DNA of 64,000 nt from Halomonas sp. S3-1-1. GTDB lineage: Bacteria > Pseudomonadota > Gammaproteobacteria > Pseudomonadales > Halomonadaceae. Made by a program: the position numbers and the translations under genes. Each line of letters starts with the position of its first letter. Position 1 is the stretch's first letter. The notes under the pieces are model-generated. The model ran no database searches and had not been told where the DNA came from. It saw only the letters and a program-made list of their open reading frames with translations. Positions 1-6,731 of the stretch are shown piece after piece. The stretch lies in contig NZ_JALGBZ010000002.1 of the NCBI RefSeq assembly GCF_023757625.1, positions 806,001-870,000 of the forward strand, in the 5' to 3' direction.

Positions 1-743
1 ATCGCGAACAGCGCCGCGACCGGAGCGGGGGCGGCGGCGTAGGCCCGGGGCAACCAGAAGTAGAGCGGCAGGATCGCGGATTTGAGCCCGAACACCACCA
101 GCAAAATCAAACCGCCAGCGGTGACCAACCCCTGGCGGTCGGCGGGAAGCTCGGCCACCCGAATCGCCATATCGGCTAAATTCAGCGTGCCTAACGCGCC
201 GTAAAGAATGCCGGCGGCGATCAGAAACAGCGACGAACCGGCCAGGTTCATCACTACGTAGTAGACGCCGGACTGAATGCGCGCCTTGCCGCCGCCGTGA
301 AGCAGCAGGGCGTAGGAGGCGAGCAGCAGCACCTCGAAGAAGACGAACAGGTTGAATAGATCACCGGTCAAAAAGGCGCCGTTGATGCCTAAAAGCTGCC
401 ACTGGAAAAGCCCGTGGAAGTTGCTGCCCTTTTCGTCGTCGCCGGCGCAGGCGAACACCACCGCGCCCAGGGCAAGCACGGAGGTGAGCAGCAGCATCAG
501 CGCGGAGAGCCGATCCAGTACTAGCACGATGCCAAATGGTGGCTGCCAGTCGCCTAGCGCGTAATAGAGGATCTCGCCGCTCGAGGCGCGCCCGACCAGC
601 GCCATTGACACCGCCAAAAGCATGAGCGTGGCCACGACGCTGACCGCGCGCTTGAAGCGGATCAGGCCTTCGCGGCGGTAGAGCAGCAAAATACCGGCGA
701 CCAGCGGCACCACGATGGGAAAAACTACCAGGTGTTGCATCAT
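1..743 (-). CDS. mnhD: Mrp-type Na+/H+ antiporter subunit D (3' end outside window)
   Basis: Membrane subunit of the Mrp multi-subunit monovalent cation/proton antiporter, related to the proton-pumping NuoL/M/N subunits of complex I. About 247 codons are visible, reading left off the window edge. The translation is hydrophobic throughout and carries family stretches such as LTGDLFNLFVFFEVLLLASY and a later FGLKSAILPLYFWLP segment with the conserved Lys/His region. The ATG at 743 overlaps the stop of the preceding mnhC as ATGA, so it is translationally coupled. The rest of the operon (E, F and G subunits in related bacteria) should lie to the left. The identity is firm; the 3' end cannot be seen. 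Confidence 0.93.
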   Translation of the reverse strand, partial: MMQHLVVFPIVVPLVAGILLLYRREGLIRFKRAVSVVATLMLLAVSMALVGRASSGEILYYALGDWQPPFGIVLVLDRLSALMLLLTSVLALGAVVFACAGDDEKGSNFHGLFQWQLLGINGAFLTGDLFNLFVFFEVLLLASYALLLHGGGKARIQSGVYYVVMNLAGSSLFLIAAGILYGALGTLNLADMAIRVAELPADRQGLVTAGGLILLVVFGLKSAILPLYFWLPRAYAAAPAPVAALFA

Positions 744-1072
744 TCGCGGTCTTCCTTCTTGCCGTCGACCTGGTCATTGCCCAGCTCGCTTCGCGCACGC
801 ATCGCGAGGATCACCACGAACGCCGTCATGGCAAAGCCGATGACGATGGCAGTCAGTACCAGCGCTTGGGGCAGCGGGTCGGCGTAGACGCCTTCGCCGT
901 GCACCAGCGCCGGGCCGTCGGTGGTGAGCCCGCCCATCGAAAACAGAAACAGGTTCACCGCATAAGAGAGCAGCGTCAGCCCCACCACTACCGGAAAGGT
1001 GCGCCCTCTAAGCGTCAGATAGAGGCCACAGGCGCTCAGCACGCCGGTGGTCACCGCGTAAAGCGTTTCCAT
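740..1072 (-). CDS. mnhC: Mrp-type Na+/H+ antiporter subunit C
   Basis: Small NuoK-like membrane subunit of the Mrp cation/proton antiporter, 110 aa. Three hydrophobic helices are visible (about residues 5-25, 27-47 and 70-92), followed by a charged cytoplasmic tail ending GKKEDRE. It lies one base after the stop of mnhA/B and its stop overlaps the mnhD start by four bases, so it is part of one tightly coupled transcript. Length and helix count match MrpC/MnhC. In the family this subunit sits between the A and D pumping units. Confidence 0.93.
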   Translation of the reverse strand: METLYAVTTGVLSACGLYLTLRGRTFPVVVGLTLLSYAVNLFLFSMGGLTTDGPALVHGEGVYADPLPQALVLTAIVIGFAMTAFVVILAMRARSELGNDQVDGKKEDRE

Positions 1073-1073
1073 G

Positions 1074-3899
1074 TCAGAGACTCTCCTTGTTCGTGCCGGC
1101 GTCGTCGGATTTGGTCGCGTTGACCGCCGGACGGTGGGCGGTGGTGACCTTGCCCAGGTTCGCCAGAATCATTAGCGTGGCGCCGACCACGGCCAAATAT
1201 ACCCCGAGATCGAACAGCAGCGCCGTGGCCAGTTCGAACTTGCCCACCACCGGCAGGCTGAAATAACCAAACGCCGAGGTCAGGAACGGATGGCCGAAAA
1301 GCCAACTGCCGAGCCCGGTTAGCGTCGCCACCGCTACCCCCACGACGGCGACCGGCTGGAAGGGGAAGTCGAGACGCTGCTGGGTCCACTCCACACCGCG
1401 GGCCATGTAGAGAAGAATCAGGGCCACGGCAGTGATCAGCCCGGCAATGAAGCCGCCGCCGGGCTCGTTGTGCCCACGCAGGAAAATGAACGCCGACACC
1501 AGCAGCGCTAGTGGCAAAAGCGCCAAGGAGATCGAGGTGAGAATCGCCGGGTAGCGGTCCGGCGACCAGATCCGGCCTTCGCTATCGCTGTGGGGGATGA
1601 ATAGCCGCAGACGGTTCAACAGCTTGAAGATGGCAAGCCCGGCCAGCGCCAGTACGGTGATCTCGCCCAGCGTATCGAAGCCGCGGAAGTCGACCAGAAT
1701 GACGTTGACCACGTTATGGCCGCCGCCGCCGGGCACGCTGTTGTCCATGAAAAACTGCGAAATTGAAAACGACTCGCGAGTCATGACCGCGTAGTTGAGA
1801 CTCGCCACCACGCCGCCGAGCCCGCCAGCCAGGACGATGTCGCGCAGATTACGCTTGGCGCTCGACTCCGGCGGGGTCTTTTGCGGCAGAAAAAACAGCG
1901 CCAGCATTAGAAGAATCATCGTCACGACCTCGACCGAGAGCTGGGTCAGGGCCAAATCCGGCGCCGAGAAGCGCGCAAAGGTCAGCGCCACGAAAAGACC
2001 CACCACCGACAGCATCAGAAGCGAAATCAGGCGGTAGCGGTGGGTGATCGCGGTGGCCAAACCGCCGAAAATCAGCATCACCGCGCCCAGCACCACGATG
2101 CCATCCACCGGCTGATTGCCAAGATCTCCTGTCAGCTCGGTGATTTGCGAAAGGCCGATGGCGCCCATGATGAACGTTGCAAGCAACAGCCAGCCCATGT
2201 AGCGCTGCAGCGACTGACCATCCCAGACGGCAATCAGCTGCTCACAGCGCTGCCCCAGACTCACCAGCGCGCGCTCAAAAACGCGGGCGGCATCGACCGG
2301 CGCGAAGGACTCCTTGAATTTGCGCAGGTGCGCGTGCTGCCAGTAAAGCGCGCCACCGATGACGAAGGCGACCACGCTCATTAGTAGCGGCAACTTGAAG
2401 CCGTGCCAGATCGAAAGATGGAAATCGAGCGGCTCCTGCAGTACCGCCTGGCTTGCCAGCGATAAAAGGCCGGTCGCCATGAACGCGGGCAAAATACCCA
2501 CCAGCAGGCACAGGCCCACCAGAATCTCGACCGGCAAACGCATCATCCGCGGCGGCTCATGGGGCGCCTTGGGCGAGGGCTGGCGGGGCTTTTTAATACA
2601 CACCGCGATGACCAGACGCACGGAGTAACCCACCGACAGGATGCTGGCAATGGTCGCCAGTACCGGCATCAACCAGCTCAGCCCGCCCAGCAGCGGTGAT
2701 TCCAGCGTTTCGGTGAGAAACATCTCTTTTGAAAGGAAGCCGTTGAAAAGCGGCACCCCGGCCATGGACGCGGCGGCCAGAGTCAGCAGAAGGGCGGTGA
2801 TCGGCATGGTTTTTCTAAGCCGGCCGAGCATCTTGAGCTCGCGGGTGCCCGCTTCGTGGTCGATGATGCCGGAAATCATGAACAGCGCCGCCTTGAAGGT
2901 GGCGTGGTTGAGAATATGGAAAAGCGCTGCCAGCACCGCCATGGGCGTGCCGATCCCTAAAAGCACCGTAATGAGCCCCAGATGACTGACCGTAGAGAAC
3001 GCGAGAATGCCCTTGAGATCGGTTTTTAAAAACGCGAACCAGGCGCCGTAAAGCAGCGTGATCATGCCAACGATTGGCACCACGAGCTGCCAAAGCGCGC
3101 TATCGGAGAGCGCCGGGTGCAGGCGCGCCATCAAAAAAATACCCGCCTTGACCATGGTCGCCGAGTGCAGATACGCCGATACCGGCGTGGGGGCTGCCAT
3201 GGCGTTAGGCAGCCAGAACTGAAACGGAAACTGCGCGGACTTGGTGAACGCGCCCAATAGCACCAGCGTGAGCATGACCGGATAGCGCGCATCCTCTACG
3301 ATCAGCGCGCCGCTTGCCAGCACCTGGTCCATATCGAAGCTGCCGACGATATCGCCCAGCAACAAAATCCCCGCCAGTAGCGCAAGGCCGCCAGCGCCGG
3401 TCACGGTCAGCGCCATGCGCGCACCCTTGCGCGCATCGTTCTGGTGCGACCAAAAACCGATCAGCAGAAACGACGACAGACTCGTCAGCTCCCAGAATAG
3501 CCATAGCAGCAGCAGGTTGTTGGAAAGCGATATGCCGACCATGGAGGCCATGAACAGCATCAGGAAGCTGTAAAAGCGCCCCACCGGCTCTTCTTCGGAG
3601 AGGTAGAAGTGGGCGTAAAGCAGAATCAAAAGCCCGATGCCGAGAATTAAGAGGTTGAATAAAAGCGACAGCCCGTCGAGACGAAACGCCAGCGCAAGGC
3701 CCAGCTCCGGCAGCCAGTCGGCGAAAAAGCGAAGCGACTCCCCGGCGTTGAGCGAAGGGATCTGCCAGAGCGTCAGGCCTAGGGCGATCGCCGGCGCGAC
3801 CATGGTGGCGAGCGAACACGTCAAGCGGGAGCGCCGTCCCGCCATGAGAGGCACCAACACTCCCAAAAGCGGAAGTAAAGCAATCCAGAGCAATGTCAT
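1074..3899 (-). CDS. mnhA: Mrp-type Na+/H+ antiporter, fused subunits A and B
   Basis: Largest antiporter subunit, about 941 aa with the chosen start. The first ~500 residues are the NuoL-like proton-pumping module. It contains a helix with the buried Glu ([13 protein letters not shown]) and the conserved Lys/His stretch [14 protein letters not shown]. The last ~170 residues hold the MnhB domain, recognisable by [17 protein letters not shown]. This is the A-B fusion typical of PhaAB-type systems in gammaproteobacteria. I chose the ATG at 3899 ([13 protein letters not shown]) because homologues begin this way. The longer frame to 4073 begins inside the candidate promoter, and its first 58 residues do not resemble the family. 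The gene leads the operon mnhAB-C-D. Confidence 0.92.
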   Translation of the reverse strand: MTLLWIALLPLLGVLVPLMAGRRSRLTCSLATMVAPAIALGLTLWQIPSLNAGESLRFFADWLPELGLALAFRLDGLSLLFNLLILGIGLLILLYAHFYLSEEEPVGRFYSFLMLFMASMVGISLSNNLLLLWLFWELTSLSSFLLIGFWSHQNDARKGARMALTVTGAGGLALLAGILLLGDIVGSFDMDQVLASGALIVEDARYPVMLTLVLLGAFTKSAQFPFQFWLPNAMAAPTPVSAYLHSATMVKAGIFLMARLHPALSDSALWQLVVPIVGMITLLYGAWFAFLKTDLKGILAFSTVSHLGLITVLLGIGTPMAVLAALFHILNHATFKAALFMISGIIDHEAGTRELKMLGRLRKTMPITALLLTLAAASMAGVPLFNGFLSKEMFLTETLESPLLGGLSWLMPVLATIASILSVGYSVRLVIAVCIKKPRQPSPKAPHEPPRMMRLPVEILVGLCLLVGILPAFMATGLLSLASQAVLQEPLDFHLSIWHGFKLPLLMSVVAFVIGGALYWQHAHLRKFKESFAPVDAARVFERALVSLGQRCEQLIAVWDGQSLQRYMGWLLLATFIMGAIGLSQITELTGDLGNQPVDGIVVLGAVMLIFGGLATAITHRYRLISLLMLSVVGLFVALTFARFSAPDLALTQLSVEVVTMILLMLALFFLPQKTPPESSAKRNLRDIVLAGGLGGVVASLNYAVMTRESFSISQFFMDNSVPGGGGHNVVNVILVDFRGFDTLGEITVLALAGLAIFKLLNRLRLFIPHSDSEGRIWSPDRYPAILTSISLALLPLALLVSAFIFLRGHNEPGGGFIAGLITAVALILLYMARGVEWTQQRLDFPFQPVAVVGVAVATLTGLGSWLFGHPFLTSAFGYFSLPVVGKFELATALLFDLGVYLAVVGATLMILANLGKVTTAHRPAVNATKSDDAGTNKESL

Positions 3900-4044
3900 T
3901 GGGGCATCCAGCACAAGATGTAAAACGTGGCGAGCGCCGTAGGCGCTTTCGAACGAACTCGGGCTTTTAAGCCAATTCAGTGTAAACAAACCGAAAGAGG
4001 ATACCACTAACGGGAGAGCTTGCGGCTTTAGTCTGAGACGCACA

Positions 4045-4073
4045 CTTAAAATGACCGCCTCCGTTGGTGTCAA
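4045..4073 (-). promoter_or_regulatory. Candidate sigma-70 promoter of the mnh operon
   Basis: Read on the minus strand there is a perfect -35 hexamer TTGACA (4068-4073), a 17-base spacer, and a -10 TTTAAG (4045-4050, 4 of 6 matches). Transcription would begin near 4038, giving an mnhA leader of about 139 bases. This placement supports the internal ATG at 3899 rather than the longer frame. Confidence 0.5.
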
Positions 4074-4106
4074 TTACGTCCATTCAACCGCGGCGGGCAA
4101 AATGCT

Positions 4107-4322
4107 TTAAAGCGTGCCGATGACTCTGAAGCTGTAGTCGCTGTCGTCGAGTTCGAGCACCTCGACGGAGTAGCCGCCGCAACCGTGAGCGCGGTCGACG
4201 GGGAAAAGGCCGGTGGGGATCGCGACGACGTCGCCCATGCTTATACGGGCGTTGACAAGAACCTCGAGCTCCTTGCGAGGTATTCGTTGCGTGGTATCGA
4301 TCACGTCGCGGTGTCTGGTCAC
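4107..4322 (-). CDS. Small protein of unknown function, 71 aa
   Basis: I do not recognise this protein. It is 71 aa, starting MTRHRDVIDTTQRIPRKELE, with no signal peptide or membrane segment. It is moderately acidic at the C-terminus (EVLELDDSDYSFRVIGTL) and has a central stretch ISMGDVVAIPTGLFPVD that suggests a small beta-rich fold. I prefer the GTG at 4322 because AAGGAAA lies about 8 bases upstream. A TTG six codons earlier is possible but has no comparable ribosome site. It lies upstream of the mnh operon on the same strand, with the mnh promoter candidate downstream of its stop. A sodium- or pH-linked role would be a guess. Confidence 0.6.
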   Translation of the reverse strand: MTRHRDVIDTTQRIPRKELEVLVNARISMGDVVAIPTGLFPVDRAHGCGGYSVEVLELDDSDYSFRVIGTL

Positions 4323-4343
4323 GGGGCTTTCCTTAGCCAAAGC

Positions 4344-4372
4344 ATGATGTTAGATGAATGAATAAGCATCAT
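4344..4372. repeat. Imperfect inverted repeat between orphan gene and sRNA
   Basis: ATGATGTTA (4344-4352) is mirrored by TAA-G-CATCAT (4363-4372), giving nine paired bases with one bulge around a 10-base centre. A second short palindrome, GATTA-TAG-TAATC, lies at 4389-4401. Both sit upstream of the rightward sRNA promoter and of the leftward small gene, so they could be regulator sites. They do not match the GacA box TGTAAG-N6-CTTACA. Confidence 0.35.
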
Positions 4373-4450
4373 TTAAACGATCGAGGCGGATTATAGTAAT
4401 CGTACGCTCATTCGCCAACGCGTTTTTACGCCATTCGTTTGCGCATTTTC

Positions 4451-4477
4451 TTGCATTCTGTACATGGCTGGTATAAC
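4451..4477 (+). promoter_or_regulatory. Candidate promoter of the GGA-hairpin sRNA
   Basis: TTGCAT (4451-4456) and TATAAC (4472-4477) are separated by 15 bases. The short spacing is offset by an extended -10 (TG at 4469-4470, one base before TATAAC). The predicted start is near 4483, immediately before the first hairpin. Confidence 0.55.
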
Positions 4478-4482
4478 TTAAA

Positions 4483-4586
4483 GTCGTTCGCGGCAGGACG
4501 CCGCTTTGGATACGGATATCGCATTCACGGATGAGTGCACATTGCCATGATGGCAGCCCGTCGCCCCCGAAAGGGGGCTTTTTTTT
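4483..4586 (+). ncRNA. Candidate CsrA/RsmA-binding sRNA (RsmX/Y/Z-like)
   Basis: A ~104-nt transcription unit with its own promoter and an intrinsic terminator, in a region without a protein gene. Three successive hairpins display GGA in the loop. Hairpin 1 is GCGGC-AGGAC-GCCGC (4490-4504). Hairpin 2 is GATA-CGGA-TATC (4509-4520). Hairpin 3 is GCATTCA-CGGA-TGAGTGC (4521-4538, one G-U pair). A fourth GGA at 4508-4510 overlaps the base of hairpin 2. A fourth stem TGCCA-TGA-TGGCA (4543-4555) lacks GGA, and the terminator follows. Loop-borne A(N)GGA is the established binding element of CsrA/RsmA, and size and layout match RsmX/Y/Z. By analogy it would titrate CsrA. The identification rests on structure alone. 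The 238 bases from 4587 to the channel gene hold only tentative elements (a TAGAAT at 4759-4764) and no convincing gene. Confidence 0.72.
4563..4586 (+). terminator. Intrinsic terminator of the sRNA
   Basis: GCCCCC-GAAA-GGGGGC stem (4563-4578) with a stable GAAA tetraloop, followed by eight T residues (4579-4586). A textbook rho-independent terminator, rightward. Confidence 0.9.
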
Positions 4587-4824
4587 GCCCTCGCCTAAGC
4601 TGCGTCAACGCCCACCACACGCCGTCATCGGTACGTCTTCCCTCCTTTTTCTCGCAAGCCTATTCTGGCGCCTTTTCGTTGCGTTTTTGCGACACGAAAC
4701 GCCATGGATTCCAACGGCTCCTCGTTATCGTCTGCTCTATCGAACGCGCATTTTAAGGTAGAATGCCAGCGCTCGCGCCCGGCGCGTGCTCTTTCTCCCC
4801 CGGCTTAAAGGCGTATAGGTTTAG

Positions 4825-5682
4825 ATGAGTGCTTCCCTGACTACCTGGCAGGCGCGTTTCGAGCAGCTGCGCAGTAACAAGATTTTCGAGACGTTCGTGA
4901 TCGCGATCATCGTGGTGTCGGCGCTGGTGATCGGGGCGCGTACCTATGAAGAGGTCAGCCAGTTCGAGCGGTGGCTGGGCTATCTGGATGTGGCGGTCAC
5001 GATCTTCTTTCTGGTCGAGGTGCTGATTCGCATGGCCGCCGAGCCGCGCCTTCGCGACTTCTTCAAGAAAGGCTGGAACGTCTTCGACTTTTTGATCGTC
5101 ACAGCGAGCCTGATTCCGATGGACGAGTCGGAAATGGTGCTGCTGGCCAGGCTATTGCGCATTTTCCGCGTGCTGCGACTGGTGTCGATGATTCCCGAGC
5201 TTCAGATGCTGCTCTCGGCGCTGGTGAAGTCGATCCCGCGGATGGGCTACGTGGCGCTTTTGATGTTCATCATCTTTTACATCTACGCCGCGATCGGAAG
5301 CTTTCTGTTTCACACGGTCGATGAGCAGCTCTGGGGCAATATTGCACTCGCCATGCTCACGCTTTTCCAGGTGGCCACCTTCGAGAGCTGGGCCACGGCG
5401 GTACTTTACCCAACCATGGAGCAGTTTCCCTACGCCTGGATCTACTTTCTCACGTTCATTTTCCTGAACGCCTTCGTGTTTCTGAACATGATGATTGGCA
5501 TCGTGCTGGACGTCATGCAAAAGGAGAGCGCGCAGATGGCGCTGGATAACGGCGAAGGCGAAGAGGCGGAGCTCTCCGCGCTCAGAGGCGACGTTAGAAA
5601 CCTTCAGGCCCAGCTCGATCGAATGGAAGCCGCGCTGACAAAATCGAACGACGCGCCGGACCCGCCGACGCGAGCGTCCTGA
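4825..5682 (+). CDS. BacNav-type voltage-gated sodium channel (ion transporter family)
   Basis: Single-domain, six-helix channel of 285 aa, expected to form a homotetramer in the inner membrane. S1 to S3 lie at about 20-38, 51-70 and 84-98. S4 carries four arginines at three-residue spacing (R109, R112, R115, R118). S5 is about 140-162. The selectivity filter reads TFESWA (185-190), close to the TLESW of NaChBac and NavAb, with E187 as the ring glutamate. S6 is about 205-231. The C-terminal tail (about 248-272) has heptad-like leucines and probably forms the four-helix coiled coil of this family. Nearest neighbours are the sRNA and the exported ParB-like gene, so it is probably transcribed alone. 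Sodium selectivity is inferred from the filter. Confidence 0.88.
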   Translation: MSASLTTWQARFEQLRSNKIFETFVIAIIVVSALVIGARTYEEVSQFERWLGYLDVAVTIFFLVEVLIRMAAEPRLRDFFKKGWNVFDFLIVTASLIPMDESEMVLLARLLRIFRVLRLVSMIPELQMLLSALVKSIPRMGYVALLMFIIFYIYAAIGSFLFHTVDEQLWGNIALAMLTLFQVATFESWATAVLYPTMEQFPYAWIYFLTFIFLNAFVFLNMMIGIVLDVMQKESAQMALDNGEGEEAELSALRGDVRNLQAQLDRMEAALTKSNDAPDPPTRAS

Positions 5683-5710
5683 TGACCGCTTTAAAAGTTC
5701 TCGGGGCGGA

Positions 5711-6604
5711 TCATTGCACCGAGAAGGCGTAGGTGAGCTTGCCGCGCTCAGATGTAAGTTTATCAAGGCTCGCCTGATCGAAGGTGTCGAGCCTTCCCAT
5801 CTCCCGCGCGGTGAGCGGGCCGCTAGCCGTATTGGCGATGATGGTGTCCGCAGGTACTTCGACCATGAGCTCTGCCGCCGCCTTGACGGCCTCTGCATAG
5901 CCTTGAGCCGTCGTTAAATCGAAATCCGAAAGCGCAAGGCGTTCGGCCAGCCACTGGCCCCAGTAGAACTCCAGAAAGGGCGGCGGCGTCGCCGGCTTGT
6001 CATAGCCCACACCGCGGGTGAAGTAGACCAGCGAGCGGTAGGGATCATCCACCTGGTGCGCTCGACCCAAACGCTCGGGCAACGCTTCCACGCCGATCGG
6101 CCCGCTCGGGGCGTCGAGCCACACCTGTCGCTCGTTTTTCAGGGTGTCCCAAAACTCAGGCATACCGGAAAGGTCGCTGTAATCGTTGGTGATGCGCACC
6201 GGCATGGCAAACGCCTCGCCTTGAAGGGCGATGAAGTTGCTAAAGGTGTGATGGCCGTCGGTCAGGTAGAGCGCCCCGCCTGGCGCGCGTACCGCGGTTT
6301 TCATATCGCCGGGATGGGTGCCGACTTCGTCCTTGCACTCGAAGCTCGAAAGGTCGTCCAGCGTCGAGGCGTCATCGAAGCGAAGGATTTCGCCCTGGCC
6401 CGCGGTTTCGCAGTACTCGTCGAAAAGCTTTTCCCGGTCCTGGGCGAAGCGCCCTTGCTTGTAATCCATCTGCCGGTAACCCAGTGCCGGCTGGGTTGGC
6501 TTGAGCTCGCCAAGGGTCAGGTTCTCGACGGTGCTTTGCGCGCCAGGCTGCGCCAGCGCCGATGCAGAGGTCATAAGGGCCAGTAGGCCCAGTGTTTTTT
6601 TCAT
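5711..6604 (-). CDS. Exported ParB/sulfiredoxin-fold protein (ParBc_2-like)
   Basis: 297 aa with a clear signal peptide (residues 1-18, cleavage after ASALA), so probably periplasmic. The core has the ParB/Srx superfamily signature: LYLTDGHHTFSNF around residues 112-124, with DGHHT at 116-120, preceded by a region like the exported ParB-like putative nuclease family (PF08857). Despite the family name, a partitioning role is unlikely for a secreted protein. Two cysteines (C65, C90) could form a disulfide. The gene is convergent with the sodium channel (28 bases apart) and shares strand with the dehydrogenase upstream. A terminator hairpin lies between them, so it is probably its own unit. The substrate is unknown. 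Confidence 0.75.
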   Translation of the reverse strand: MKKTLGLLALMTSASALAQPGAQSTVENLTLGELKPTQPALGYRQMDYKQGRFAQDREKLFDEYCETAGQGEILRFDDASTLDDLSSFECKDEVGTHPGDMKTAVRAPGGALYLTDGHHTFSNFIALQGEAFAMPVRITNDYSDLSGMPEFWDTLKNERQVWLDAPSGPIGVEALPERLGRAHQVDDPYRSLVYFTRGVGYDKPATPPPFLEFYWGQWLAERLALSDFDLTTAQGYAEAVKAAAELMVEVPADTIIANTASGPLTAREMGRLDTFDQASLDKLTSERGKLTYAFSVQ

Positions 6605-6692
6605 CGTCTCACCCGATATTAAATGTCGTGGCCATTCTGGTGAGCGAAGATGACAGGGCGATGACGGCGCTTCCCGCGCCTTGCAAACAAAA

Positions 6693-6715
6693 TGGGCGGC
6701 CTCGAGGGCCGCCCA
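6693..6715 (-). terminator. Terminator after the PQQ dehydrogenase
   Basis: Nine-base perfect stem TGGGCGGCC / GGCCGCCCA with a 5-base loop. On the minus strand it is followed by TTTTGTTT, so it ends the leftward dehydrogenase transcript. Confidence 0.85.
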
Positions 6716-6731
6716 AAGGGTGAGGTATGAA

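Noticed and set aside
3900..4073. 58-residue N-terminal extension of the fused antiporter subunit
   Set aside because: It begins inside a good promoter and does not resemble the family N-terminus.
4531..4761. Two overlapping ~75-codon frames in the region of the sRNA terminator
   Set aside because: Both run through the terminator stem and T tract and have no ribosome site; the sRNA better explains the segment.
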